DNA of 64,000 bases from Stenotrophomonas maltophilia (GCA_900113425.1 FOZF01000004.1:62001-126000); one strand, 5' to 3'. Counted from the stretch's first letter, positions 41,901-52,621 are shown. Notes: a model not told the origin generated them from the letters alone. Numbers and translations are program-made.

Positions 41901-42514
41901 CGATTTACCGGTGCGCCGATGGCACGCAGGCAGAAGCTGCAGATGGCGTCGACCAGCGCATCCTCGTCGCGATGCGCTTCACGGCTGGGCGCGGTCGGGC
42001 CGACCATCGCTTCGGTGAAGGCGCCGACCAGGCACGCGGCCGCCACATGCGCATCCTGCGCAGGCAGTTCGCCGGCGGCCACACCTTCCTCCACCAGGCG
42101 CAGGAACACATCGCCGAAGGCACGGCGGCCGCGCATGCGCTCGGCTTCCACGTCCGGATCGACCGGTTCGACGATGAAGGCGTGGGCCAGCCCCGGGCCC
42201 GCCAGGGCGCGACGCACGAAGGCGGCGATGGCCAGCCGCAGGCGCTCGCTGGCCGCCTCCGGGCCGCTGGCGATGCGTTCCATGATCGCTACTTCATGGG
42301 CCACCGCCGCGTTGAGCACCTCCACGAACAGGTCGGCCTTGGAAGGGAAATGACGGTAGATCAGGCCGGTGGAGACCCCCGCCTGGGTGGCCACGGCGGT
42401 CACCGGGGCGTTTCGCCAGCCGCCGGTGGCGACCCGTTCACGGGTTGCCAGCAGGATCCGCTCGCGGGCCCCGGCCAGGCGTTCTTCCATCAGTGCAGAG
42501 CGTTTGTAGGCCAT
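41897..42514 (-). CDS. TetR/AcrR-family regulator, candidate regulator of leucine catabolism
   Basis: A protein of 205 aa. The HTH (about residues 14-62) reads RILLATRERVATGGWRNAPVTAVATQAGVSTGLIYRHFPSK in the family pattern, with the recognition helix GVSTGLIYRHF. The C-terminal ligand domain is helical. It is divergent from isovaleryl-CoA dehydrogenase by 155 nt, with a palindrome near its own start, so it may repress the liu genes and respond to an acyl-CoA. In Pseudomonas the corresponding LiuR is a MerR protein, so a TetR regulator here would be a lineage difference. Function is inferred from context. Confidence 0.85.
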   Translation of the reverse strand: MAYKRSALMEERLAGARERILLATRERVATGGWRNAPVTAVATQAGVSTGLIYRHFPSKADLFVEVLNAAVAHEVAIMERIASGPEAASERLRLAIAAFVRRALAGPGLAHAFIVEPVDPDVEAERMRGRRAFGDVFLRLVEEGVAAGELPAQDAHVAAACLVGAFTEAMVGPTAPSREAHRDEDALVDAICSFCLRAIGAPVNR

Positions 42515-42528
42515 GTTTTGATTCTAGT

Positions 42529-42541
42529 TTCAATTTTTGAA
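42529..42541. promoter_or_regulatory. Candidate operator between the TetR gene and liuA
   Basis: TTCAA-TTT-TTGAA palindrome in an A+T-rich patch (42515-42560), 15 nt from the TetR start and in the only plausible promoter region for both genes. Operator function is inference. Confidence 0.45.
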
Positions 42542-42669
42542 TTTGTGTTCACTTCTTGCCCGAACCCCGTTACGCTGGGGCCTCGCCCGTGCCGGCGCGG
42601 TCCTGGAAACCATCGCCGGCAAGCCCTGGGTGCGTCCATCCCCCACTTTGCCGCCGTGGAGCCGCTGTA

Positions 42670-43833
42670 ATGCACGTGCCATCCCTGAACTTCGATCTCG
42701 GTGAAGAGATCGACCTGCTGCGCCAGAGCGTGGCCCATTTTGCCGCCGCCGAGATCGCGCCGCTGGCTGCCGAGGCCGATGCGACCAACCAGTTCCCGCA
42801 GGCACTGTGGCCGAAGCTGGGCGAACAGGGCCTGCTCGGCCTTACCGTCGAGGAAGAATACGGCGGTACCGGCATGGGCTACCTGGCCCACGTGGTGGCG
42901 ATGGAAGAAGTCTCTCGCGCCTCCGGCGGCATCGGCCTGTCCTATGGCGCGCACTCCAACCTGTGCGTGAACCAGCTGCGCAAGAACGGCAGCGAGGCGC
43001 AGAAGCAGCGCTTCCTGCCCGACCTGTGCAGTGGCGCCAAGGTGGGCGCACTGGCGATGAGCGAACCCGGTGCCGGCTCGGACGTGGTGTCGATGAAGCT
43101 GCGCGCCGACAAGCGCGGCGATCACTATGTCCTCAACGGCAACAAGATGTGGATCACCAACGGCCCGGACGCCGATGTGCTGGTGGTCTATGCCAAAACC
43201 GACATGGACGCCGGCGCCAGGGGCATCACCGCCTTCCTGGTTGAAAAGGGCATGCCGGGTTTCTCCACCGCGCAGAAGCTGGACAAGCTGGGCATGCGCT
43301 CCTCGCCGACCTGCGAGCTGGTGTTCCAGGACTGCGAGATTCCCGAAGAGAACGTGCTCGGCAGCGTCGGCGGTGGCGTGCGCGTGCTGATGTCCGGCCT
43401 GGACTACGAGCGCGTGGTGCTGTCGGGCGGCCCGCTGGGGCTGATGGCTGCGGCCATGGACGTGGTGATGCCGTACGTGCACGAACGCCACCAGTTCGGC
43501 GAAGCGATCGGCAGCTTCCAGCTGATCCAGGCCAAGATCGCCGACATGTACGTGGGCCTGGGCGCCTGCCGCGCCTACGTGTACGCCGTGGCGCGCGCCT
43601 GCGACCAGGGCCGTACCACCCGTCAGGACGCGGCCGGTGCGATCCTGTACGCCGCCGAGAAGGCCACCTGGCTGACCGGACAGGCGATCCAGATCCTCGG
43701 TGGCAACGGCTACATCAACGAGTACCCGACCGGCCGCCTGTGGCGCGACGCCAAGCTGTACGAGATCGGTGCGGGCACGTCGGAGATCCGCCGCATGCTG
43801 ATCGGCCGTGAATTGTTCCAGCGCACCCTGTAA
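42670..43833 (+). CDS. liuA: Isovaleryl-CoA dehydrogenase
   Basis: A protein of 387 aa with the acyl-CoA dehydrogenase fold. The catalytic base characteristic of isovaleryl-CoA dehydrogenases is in [15 protein letters not shown], placed mid-protein instead of at the C-terminus as in other family members. [17 protein letters not shown] and [23 protein letters not shown] hold FAD and substrate. It oxidises isovaleryl-CoA to 3-methylcrotonyl-CoA in leucine catabolism. The carboxylase subunit genes follow in the same direction, 9 nt later. Confidence 0.95.
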   Translation: MHVPSLNFDLGEEIDLLRQSVAHFAAAEIAPLAAEADATNQFPQALWPKLGEQGLLGLTVEEEYGGTGMGYLAHVVAMEEVSRASGGIGLSYGAHSNLCVNQLRKNGSEAQKQRFLPDLCSGAKVGALAMSEPGAGSDVVSMKLRADKRGDHYVLNGNKMWITNGPDADVLVVYAKTDMDAGARGITAFLVEKGMPGFSTAQKLDKLGMRSSPTCELVFQDCEIPEENVLGSVGGGVRVLMSGLDYERVVLSGGPLGLMAAAMDVVMPYVHERHQFGEAIGSFQLIQAKIADMYVGLGACRAYVYAVARACDQGRTTRQDAAGAILYAAEKATWLTGQAIQILGGNGYINEYPTGRLWRDAKLYEIGAGTSEIRRMLIGRELFQRTL

Positions 43834-43842
43834 GGCCACCCC

Positions 43843-45453
<1,611 letters not shown>

Positions 45454-45461
45454 CCCGCGCC

Positions 45462-47462
45462 ATGACCGAGCCTGTCGCCATGTTCACCAAAGTCCTGATC
45501 GCCAACCGTGGCGAAATCGCCTGCCGCGTCATCGCCACCTGCCGCCGCCTCGGCATCGCCACCGTGGCCGTGTATTCCGATGCGGACCGCAACGCCCGCC
45601 ACGTGCGTCTGGCCGACGAGGCCATCCACGTCGGACCGGCCGCCGCGCGCGAGAGCTATCTGCGCGGCGAGGCCCTGCTCGACGCCGCACGCCGCAGCGG
45701 CGCGCAGGCGATCCATCCCGGTTACGGCTTCCTGTCCGAGAACGCCGACTTCGCCGATGCCTGTGCCGCCGCCGGCATCACCTTCATCGGGCCGCCGGCC
45801 AGCGCGATCCGCGCGATGGGTGACAAGAGCGCGGCCAAGGCCTTGATGGCCAAAGCCGGCGTGCCGCTGACGCCGGGTTATCACGGTGACCAGCAGGCGC
45901 CGGACTTCCTGCGCGCGCAGGCCGATACGATCGGCTATCCGGTGCTGATCAAGGCCAGCGCCGGCGGTGGCGGCAAGGGCATGCGCAAGGTCGAACGCAG
46001 CGAGGACTTCATCGATGCGCTGGCCAGCTGCCAGCGCGAAGCCGCCTCGGCGTTCGGCAACGACCACGTGCTGGTCGAGAAATATGTCGAGCGACCGCGC
46101 CATATCGAGATCCAGGTGTTCGGCGACCGCCACGGTGATGCGGTCTACCTGTTCGAGCGTGACTGCTCGGTGCAACGCCGGCACCAGAAAGTGCTGGAAG
46201 AAGCCCCGGCACCGGGCATGAGTGCCGAGCGCCGCGCGGCGATGGGCCAGGCGGCGGTCGACGCTGCACGCGCAGTGGGTTACGTCGGCGCGGGCACGGT
46301 GGAGTTCATCGCCGGCCCGGACGGTGATTTCTACTTCATGGAAATGAACACCCGCCTGCAGGTCGAGCACCCGGTCACCGAGTTCATCACCGGTACCGAC
46401 CTGGTGGAATGGCAGCTGCGCGTGGCCTGCGGCCAGCCACTGCCGCTGCGCCAGGACCAGCTGGCCATCCACGGCCACGCGATCGAAGCACGGCTGTACG
46501 CCGAAGATGCCGACCGCGGCTTCCTGCCGTCCACCGGTACCCTGCGTCGCCTGCGCCTGCCGGCTGCCTCGGCCAACGTGCGCGTGGATACCGGCGTGGA
46601 GGAAGGCGACGCCATCACGCCGTATTACGACCCGATGATCGCCAAGCTGATCGTCTGGGATGTGGACCGCGACAGCGCATTGCGCCGCATGAGCCAGGCG
46701 CTGGCTGACTGCCAGGTGGTGGGCGTGACCACCAATGCCGGTTTCCTGCGCCGGCTGGTCCACACCGATTCATTCGCGCACGCCCGGCTGGATACCGCAC
46801 TGATCGAACGCGAGCAGGCCGCCCTGAGTGCCGTCGGTGACAGCGACGATGCACTGTGGCAGCTGGCCGCGGTCGCCGCGGTTGCCAGCACGGCCGACGC
46901 CGGCAGCGACCCGCGCGATCCCCATTCGCCCTGGCGGGCACAGGATGGCTGGCGCCTGGGTGCGCCGGCGCCCCGCGTGCTGCCGCTGCAGCAGGGAGAG
47001 CGCCGGCACGTGCTGAAGGTGTGGACACAGACCGATGGCTGGCGTGTGCAATGTGATGATGCGGCCCCCCGGACGGTGCTCGGCCGCCTCGACGGCCACC
47101 ACCTGACGATGCAGCTGGACGGTCGTCGCTGGTCACTGCAGCTGCTGCGCGAGGGTGACCAGCTGTATCTGTTCGGCGCCGATGGCCAGCACCGCTTCAC
47201 CCTGCATGACCCGGTCGGCGAGTCGGAGCATGCGGTGGCCGATGCAGGCAGCCTGCTGGCGCCGATGCCCGGCAGGATCGTGGCGACGCTGGTCGACGCC
47301 GGTGCCCAGGTCAAGCGCGGCACGCCGCTGGTGGTACTCGAGGCGATGAAGATGGAGCACACCCTGCAGGCACCGGCCGACGGCACAGTGAAGGGTTACC
47401 GGGCGAAGGCCGGCGACCAGGTCGGTGACGGCGCGGTGCTGGTCGACTTCGAAGCGGCCTGA
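45462..47462 (+). CDS. liuD: 3-methylcrotonyl-CoA carboxylase, alpha (biotin carboxylase/carrier) subunit
   Basis: A protein of 666 aa (660 aa from the second ATG at 45480). The biotin carboxylase domain starts KVLIANRGEIACRVIATCRR and carries the ATP grasp segment KASAGGGGKGMRKV and the MNTRLQVEHPVTE catalytic loop. A linker domain follows, and the C-terminal biotinyl domain ends with EAMKMEHTLQAPADG, whose lysine is biotinylated by BirA. It carboxylates 3-methylcrotonyl-CoA together with LiuB. No liuC or liuE follows; the next gene is on the other strand. Confidence 0.95.
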   Translation: MTEPVAMFTKVLIANRGEIACRVIATCRRLGIATVAVYSDADRNARHVRLADEAIHVGPAAARESYLRGEALLDAARRSGAQAIHPGYGFLSENADFADACAAAGITFIGPPASAIRAMGDKSAAKALMAKAGVPLTPGYHGDQQAPDFLRAQADTIGYPVLIKASAGGGGKGMRKVERSEDFIDALASCQREAASAFGNDHVLVEKYVERPRHIEIQVFGDRHGDAVYLFERDCSVQRRHQKVLEEAPAPGMSAERRAAMGQAAVDAARAVGYVGAGTVEFIAGPDGDFYFMEMNTRLQVEHPVTEFITGTDLVEWQLRVACGQPLPLRQDQLAIHGHAIEARLYAEDADRGFLPSTGTLRRLRLPAASANVRVDTGVEEGDAITPYYDPMIAKLIVWDVDRDSALRRMSQALADCQVVGVTTNAGFLRRLVHTDSFAHARLDTALIEREQAALSAVGDSDDALWQLAAVAAVASTADAGSDPRDPHSPWRAQDGWRLGAPAPRVLPLQQGERRHVLKVWTQTDGWRVQCDDAAPRTVLGRLDGHHLTMQLDGRRWSLQLLREGDQLYLFGADGQHRFTLHDPVGESEHAVADAGSLLAPMPGRIVATLVDAGAQVKRGTPLVVLEAMKMEHTLQAPADGTVKGYRAKAGDQVGDGAVLVDFEAA

Positions 47463-47468
47463 GCCACG

Positions 47469-48638
47469 CTACGGCGTGATCCTGGCGGGCCAGACGCGGC
47501 CCGCCGGGTCCATCTCCGAGGTCTGCATCGTTGCCGCGCGCCAGCCGAAGCCGCATACCGCCAGCGCGCCTTCCGCCATCGGCTGCAGGGCAAGCGCGCG
47601 CGCGGCCTCGGCCTCGTTGATGGCCGCGGTGACGAACGCGCCCAGGCCCTGTGCGGTGGCCGCGCTGTAGAACGCCTGTGAGATGTGCCCGGCGTCGAGC
47701 ATGACCGCGCGGTAAGCCTTGGCGTGGTTGCGGTACTTCCAGAAGGTGCGCTCGAAGCGGCACACCAGTACCAGCAGCACGTGGGCATCGGCGAACCAGT
47801 GCTGGCCCGCCAGCAGGCGCAGGCGGAACCCTGCGGGATCGTCGGGCTGCACCGGCAGGGGGGCCAGTTCATGCGCGACTGCGTGGTAGTGGTAGAGCCC
47901 CGGCGCCAGGCCCTGCACGTCGCGCACCATCAGATAGGCTTCCAGCGGATGCAGGCTGCCGGCCGAGGGCACATTCTTCTTCAGGAACCGCACCTCCGGA
48001 TCGGTTTCCACCTCTGCCTGCGCCATCAGCACCTGCTGCAGCAGGCGCGCCAGCACCGGCAGCGGCAGCGGGCGGGTCGCATCGAAGTTCCGGCAGGTGG
48101 CACGCGCCTGCAGCAGTTCCTGCATCGGATCATCATCACAGCGGGGCAGCGCAAGCGCGCCGGGCTGGCGCGGCGGCGCCTCCGGCGGCGGATTGCCGAA
48201 GCTGCGGACCAGATCGCGCGCGGTCACCAGGTGCTGACGCTGCATGTCCGCGCTGCTGTCCACGCCATCCCAGCAGGATTGCTGGTAGTGCAGCGCCGAC
48301 AGCGGCCACCAGTGGCTGTCGCGCACGCGCTGCTCGGCCGCACAGGCCTCGGCATGGGCCGGATCGTCGCTCACCAGCAGTCCCTGCTGCAGCAGCGCCA
48401 GTACGCGGCGGCGGCATGCCGCATCGTCAGGCAGCGGCTGCCAGTGCTCCGCGCTGCAGGCCAACAGCCAAGCGCAGCTGTCGGCATCGATCTCGCACGC
48501 CGAAGGCAGGTGGGCGGTACGCACCTGCAGGCGCTGCTCGAAGGTCACCCCGGTGCCGCCGGCCATCAGGCCGGCCAATGCAAAGGCCGGGCGTTCGACC
48601 GGCTCGACGAACAGTGTCCGGCAACGGCGGAATCTCAT
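47469..48638 (-). CDS. Putative peptide maturation dehydrogenase (SagB-like, FMN nitroreductase fold)
   Basis: A protein of 389 aa. The C-terminal half (about residues 170-389) is a SagB/ThcOx-type flavin oxidoreductase with ATCRNFDATRPLPLPVLARLL (CRxF motif near the FMN phosphate), SAGSLHPLEAYLMVRDVQGL and LDAGHISQAFYSAATAQGLGAFVTAAIN. The N-terminal half is an extension seen in RiPP-associated SagB relatives and may bind the leader peptide. In known systems such enzymes oxidise azolines or other peptide positions. It is divergent from the 94-aa precursor-like gene (117 nt). The name follows a family I recall from automated annotation; no product is known to me. Confidence 0.85.
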   Translation of the reverse strand: MRFRRCRTLFVEPVERPAFALAGLMAGGTGVTFEQRLQVRTAHLPSACEIDADSCAWLLACSAEHWQPLPDDAACRRRVLALLQQGLLVSDDPAHAEACAAEQRVRDSHWWPLSALHYQQSCWDGVDSSADMQRQHLVTARDLVRSFGNPPPEAPPRQPGALALPRCDDDPMQELLQARATCRNFDATRPLPLPVLARLLQQVLMAQAEVETDPEVRFLKKNVPSAGSLHPLEAYLMVRDVQGLAPGLYHYHAVAHELAPLPVQPDDPAGFRLRLLAGQHWFADAHVLLVLVCRFERTFWKYRNHAKAYRAVMLDAGHISQAFYSAATAQGLGAFVTAAINEAEAARALALQPMAEGALAVCGFGWRAATMQTSEMDPAGRVWPARITP

Positions 48639-48755
48639 CGGCGTGCAATCGGAAGGCCTGCGGGGCGCCGATCATAGCGCGACGCACGTGCCTGCCATCA
48701 ACTTCGCACGATCGCTGCCGATACTTCCATTTTCCCAGCCCGTCGGTTGCACGCC

Positions 48756-49040
48756 ATGTCTTCTTCACCGCTTCCCACCCACATCGTCCAGCAGCTGCTG
48801 GAACGCCTGTCCAGCGACGATGACTTCCGCAGGGCCTTCGCCGCGGATCCGGGCCAGGCACTGCTCGATCTGGGCGCCGATGAAGACTGCGTGCGCGCCT
48901 GCCATACGCCGCTGGCCACGCTGGGCAGCAAGGCCGAGTTCGCCAAGGCCGCTCCGCGCCTGCGCGAGCTGCTGGACGCGCGTGCCTCGTTCACCGTGCC
49001 GTTCCTGTTCGAGGATGGCCTGCCCGGCCTGGATCGATAG
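48756..49040 (+). CDS. Putative modified (RiPP-like) precursor peptide with NHLP-style leader
   Basis: A protein of 94 aa starting MSSSPLPTHIVQQLLERLSS. Residues 5-41 resemble NHLP leaders: a helix with THIVQQLLERLSSDDDF followed by RRAFAADPGQALLDLGA. Two cysteines are in the middle (DEDCVRACH, Cys45 and Cys49). After a charged helix (59-77) the C-terminus is FTVPFLFEDGLPGLDR, rich in aromatic and hydrophobic residues but not in Cys, Ser or Thr. There is no signal peptide. It sits between, and faces, the divergent dehydrogenase gene and the convergent cyclase gene. The core region and its modification are unknown. Confidence 0.8.
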   Translation: MSSSPLPTHIVQQLLERLSSDDDFRRAFAADPGQALLDLGADEDCVRACHTPLATLGSKAEFAKAAPRLRELLDARASFTVPFLFEDGLPGLDR

Positions 49041-49047
49041 ACCGGCC

Positions 49048-51564
49048 TCAGGGCGCGGCCACCGTGCCCTTGTCAGGCATCACTGCGGCGGCGCGGCCTG
49101 CCGCCAGCCGCTGCACATCCATCGCGTTCAGCGGCAACAGAGCGTAGTCACCGGTGTCTTCAGCGAATGCCAGGCCGGCGTGGCGCTGCAGCCACGCCGC
49201 CTGCCGCGCGACCGCGGCCTGATCGCCGCGCGCGGTCGCCAGATCCAGCTGCAGCACCCGCCACTGGAACAGGTTCGCCGACGGCTGCTGCGCCAGCAGG
49301 TCCTGCGCCTGGTCCAGGTCACCCTGGTCGAAGGCCATGCGGGCGCGCAGCAGGTTCCAGAGCTCGCGCAGGCGCGGATCCGCGTCGCGCTCGGGCAGGG
49401 CCTGCAGCGGTTCCCTGCGCTGCATCACCACCGATGCGTGGCCTGCGCGCGCGGCATGATAGGCCGCCGCCAGGGCGATGAAGGCATTGCGGCGCGCTGG
49501 CGCAGGATGGCGGCGGTCGACTGCGGCCAGCGCCCGGTCCAGCACACGCAGGTATTCCTGCGCCGTCACGTGGTCGCCTTCCTGTTCGCGCCAGGCCAGT
49601 GCCTGCAGCGCGTAGATGTCGCACAGCCCACCGACCGTCGTGCACTGGGCAGCCACCTGCCGCATGTCGGTGGCTGCCTCGTGCGCGCGTGCCTGCATGG
49701 CCAGCACCGCCGCGCGCAGCATGCGCGTCCCCGGCCCCGATACGGGCATCGCCGCAAAGCCGGCATTGGCTGCCTCGAAATCACCTGCCAGCGCGGCGAT
49801 CACCGGCTCCATGCCATCGCCATTCCAGCCCGGATGAAGGCGTGCGCCACGCAGCGCCGCTTCGGCTGCGGCGACTTCGCCACGGGCCAGCTGCACCCGC
49901 GCCACGAACACCAGCACCAGCGCACGCCGTGAATGCTGGCGGGCCAGCAGCGGCTGCGTTGCAGCCAGGGCGCCGTCATAGTCGCCCTGGGTGTACAGGA
50001 TCTTGGCGTAGTTCATCCAACCGGCCGGGTCGTCCGGGTACAGCTCGGTCAGAAGGCGCCACTTGTCGGCGATGCGCATGGGCGGTGCACCTGCGAAATC
50101 CGCTGCCCACGCGTCCAGGTACAGCTGGTCGCGTGCGGTCAGGTGGGCACGCTGGCTGACCGCCTTGCGGTACAGCGCGGCGGCCTGCTCCAGGTTGCCC
50201 TTGGCGTGCTGGATGGTCATCTGTCCCACATAGGCAAAGGCGAATGCGGGATCGAGCCGGGTGGCCTGCTCGTAGAACATCAGTGCGTCGTCGTAGCGGG
50301 CGGCCGCCGTTGCATCGACGCCCTTGGCGTAGGCGTGCAGGGCATCGAGATTGGCCGTCGCCACGGTGGGCAGCGGTCGCTGGTCGCGACCGACATCACG
50401 CAACGCTTCGCCCAGGTCGGCGCGCAGCGCCGCCACCACATGGTCGGTGGAGGCCAGGATCGACTCCAGGCCACGACCATCGGCGTAGCGCGTATAGACG
50501 GTCTGGCCGCTGTGCGGATCGACCACTTCGACACTGACCCGCACCTTGCCGTTGAGCTCGAGCACGCTCGGTACCAGCACCGCGCGCACGCCGTCGCGCA
50601 GGGCCACCTCGATGGCCAGGGCGCGGTCGAGCCTTGCCTGTGGCGCGCGCTGCATCAGCTGCAGGGTGTCGCGCACCTTCAGTTCGCTGAGGATGTTGAC
50701 GAAGCGTGACTGCCCCAGGCTGATGTACAGCGCCTGCTCCAGGCTGCTGTCCAGCTGCGGATAGGCGGTGGTGTTCTGCACCGCGGCCAGGATCACCCAG
50801 TCCCGTTCGGCGAAGGCGATGGCCGGCGCCGGACGCAGCAGCATCCACAGCAGCACACCCAGCGTCACCGCCAGCGCAGCCTCGGTGACCACGGCCGCGG
50901 GACGCCGCCACAAGGGTAGATCGCGCCATGCCTTCTCGCCCGAGCGCGGGCGACGCAGCGGCGAACTGCCACGCAGGCCGATCTCGAACACATCCTGGCG
51001 CTCGGAGATGCCCTTGAAGCGCCAGCGCCCATGGTGCTTCCAGCGCAGCTCCTCGCTGGCCCAGGGCAGCGTGGCGGTAGCGCGCCGTGCCATCTGCTCG
51101 GCGGTGGCCGACAGCAGCACCTGGCCCGGCCAGGCCAGCTGCATCAGCCGCGCCGCCATCGGCTTGGCCAGGCCCTCCACCTCCACCGGCTTGGCGCCAT
51201 GGGCCATTGCTTCGGCGCTGTTGTTCCACAGCAGCACATCACCCACATGCAGGCCCGCGCGTGCGCGCAGCACGATGCCGCGCTCACGCCCCAGCGCCTC
51301 CACCGCCGTCTGGTAGGCCAGGGCAAAGCCGACGCCATCGATGGTGCGCTCGAACAGTACGAACAGGCCGTCGGAACGGTCGATCAGCTGCCCGTTCCAG
51401 CGCTGCTGCAGGCCCAGCACCAGGCGGTCATGCTGCTGGAACAGCTCGGCCGCCGCCACATCGCCGATCCGTTCAACCAGCTGCAGCGAATCGCACAGAT
51501 CGGTGAACAGCAGCGCGCGCAGCTGCTGGTTGTGTGGCGCCGACGTTCCTTTGTCGCCCTTCAT
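49048..51564 (-). CDS. Putative peptide modification system cyclase (class III cyclase-like, TM, TPR)
   Basis: A protein of 838 aa from the ATG at 51564. Residues 10-195 resemble a class III nucleotidyl cyclase: ALLFTDLCDS with the first metal aspartate Asp22, RSDGLFVLF with Asp65, ARAGLHVGDVLL, and AKPMAARLMQLAWPGQVLLSA. In the last segment the usual transition-state asparagine is replaced (VNLAAR position reads PMAAR), so activity is doubtful. A single membrane segment follows (about 225-243), then a FlgO/TolB-like region (255-385) and TPR-like repeats to the end (about 400-838). It is convergent with the precursor gene (7 nt) and directly downstream of the GGDEF gene (16 nt). Confidence 0.82.
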   Translation of the reverse strand: MKGDKGTSAPHNQQLRALLFTDLCDSLQLVERIGDVAAAELFQQHDRLVLGLQQRWNGQLIDRSDGLFVLFERTIDGVGFALAYQTAVEALGRERGIVLRARAGLHVGDVLLWNNSAEAMAHGAKPVEVEGLAKPMAARLMQLAWPGQVLLSATAEQMARRATATLPWASEELRWKHHGRWRFKGISERQDVFEIGLRGSSPLRRPRSGEKAWRDLPLWRRPAAVVTEAALAVTLGVLLWMLLRPAPAIAFAERDWVILAAVQNTTAYPQLDSSLEQALYISLGQSRFVNILSELKVRDTLQLMQRAPQARLDRALAIEVALRDGVRAVLVPSVLELNGKVRVSVEVVDPHSGQTVYTRYADGRGLESILASTDHVVAALRADLGEALRDVGRDQRPLPTVATANLDALHAYAKGVDATAAARYDDALMFYEQATRLDPAFAFAYVGQMTIQHAKGNLEQAAALYRKAVSQRAHLTARDQLYLDAWAADFAGAPPMRIADKWRLLTELYPDDPAGWMNYAKILYTQGDYDGALAATQPLLARQHSRRALVLVFVARVQLARGEVAAAEAALRGARLHPGWNGDGMEPVIAALAGDFEAANAGFAAMPVSGPGTRMLRAAVLAMQARAHEAATDMRQVAAQCTTVGGLCDIYALQALAWREQEGDHVTAQEYLRVLDRALAAVDRRHPAPARRNAFIALAAAYHAARAGHASVVMQRREPLQALPERDADPRLRELWNLLRARMAFDQGDLDQAQDLLAQQPSANLFQWRVLQLDLATARGDQAAVARQAAWLQRHAGLAFAEDTGDYALLPLNAMDVQRLAAGRAAAVMPDKGTVAAP

Positions 51565-51580
51565 CACCTGTGTCTCCGCT

Positions 51581-52621
51581 CTAGTGCCCGTCCGGCACGT
51601 CCACCCAGCGCAGGCAGTTGCCGCCATCGCGCTTGGCCTGGTACAGCGCGCGGTCCGCGCGCGCATACCACTCGCTCCAGTCCGCATCCGGCGCCAGCAG
51701 GCTGGCGCCGATGCTCACCAGGCTCACATGGGGCGTGCCATGGCTGCGTTCGAGCAGGCCATGCACCGCGCTGAGGATGAACTCGGCGGCATGCTGCACG
51801 ATTTCGTGGGTGCCGCGCCGCAGGATGAGGCAGAACTCATCGCCGCCCAAGCGGCAGGCTAGGTCGTGTTCGCCAGCCATCGAACGCAGGATGTTGCCCA
51901 TGCTCTGCAGCACCCGGTCGCCGGCCTGGTGGCCGTGCCGGTCGTTGATCTGCTTGAAGCGATCACAGTCGATCAGCAGCAGGCCCTGCGGTGCGCCCTG
52001 CCCATCGGCCCGGCACTCCTGCAGGTACAGGGTCAGCCCGCGGCGGTTGTGCAGCCCGGTCAGCTCGTCGGTACGCACCAGCTCGCGAGTGTGCGTGAGC
52101 TGGTGGGTGGTGATGTACAGATTGTCGAGCGCCGTTTCCAGATCGTGGTTGCGGCGCCGCAGCTGGCTGATCAGGGCCTGCTCGTTGGTCAGCACGCGCA
52201 TGATCGTACGGCGCAGGAAGTAGGCCACCAGCCCTGGATCGGCATCGACCAGGCGCTGGAAATCGGCCGGTCCGAGTTCCAGCACCTGGCAATCGACCAG
52301 CGCACGTGCACCGGCACTGCGCAGGTGATCGCCGACCAGAAGGCCCAGCTCGCCGAAGAACTCCTGGTGGCCGAGCACCTTGATCACCAGATCCTCGCCG
52401 AAATCCAGTTCGATCCGGCCCTCCAGGATCACGTACATGCGCTCGCCACGATGGCCGCGCTGGAACAGCCACTGCCCGGCTTCGAGCCGGCGCGGCCGGC
52501 CGAATCTGGCGAACAATGCGACCTCGGCATCGGACAGCAGCGCATGCACGATCTCGGCCATCGCCACATGGGCGATACCGGTCGTTGCGTCAGTGTTCTC
52601 GGCCGCACCCCTGCCGGTCAT
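51581..52621 (-). CDS. Cyclic nucleotide-binding / GGDEF protein (diguanylate cyclase)
   Basis: A protein of 346 aa from the ATG at 52621 (GTG 52630 and ATG 52561 are alternatives). An N-terminal cyclic nucleotide-binding domain (about 20-140) retains the phosphate-binding cassette FGELGLLVGDHLRSAGAR. After a helical linker the GGDEF domain (about 185-345) has RTDELTGLHNRRGL and the active motif RLGGDEFCLI. The inhibitory RxxD site five residues before it reads GEHD, so product inhibition is probably lost. It should make c-di-GMP under control of a cyclic nucleotide. It lies 16 nt upstream of the cyclase gene on the same strand, suggesting one operon. Confidence 0.88.
   Translation of the reverse strand: MTGRGAAENTDATTGIAHVAMAEIVHALLSDAEVALFARFGRPRRLEAGQWLFQRGHRGERMYVILEGRIELDFGEDLVIKVLGHQEFFGELGLLVGDHLRSAGARALVDCQVLELGPADFQRLVDADPGLVAYFLRRTIMRVLTNEQALISQLRRRNHDLETALDNLYITTHQLTHTRELVRTDELTGLHNRRGLTLYLQECRADGQGAPQGLLLIDCDRFKQINDRHGHQAGDRVLQSMGNILRSMAGEHDLACRLGGDEFCLILRRGTHEIVQHAAEFILSAVHGLLERSHGTPHVSLVSIGASLLAPDADWSEWYARADRALYQAKRDGGNCLRWVDVPDGH

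Noticed and set aside
48639..48755. A second precursor peptide gene in the dehydrogenase-precursor gap
   Set aside because: No start codon with ribosome-binding site gives a sensible short frame; the gap suits divergent promoters.
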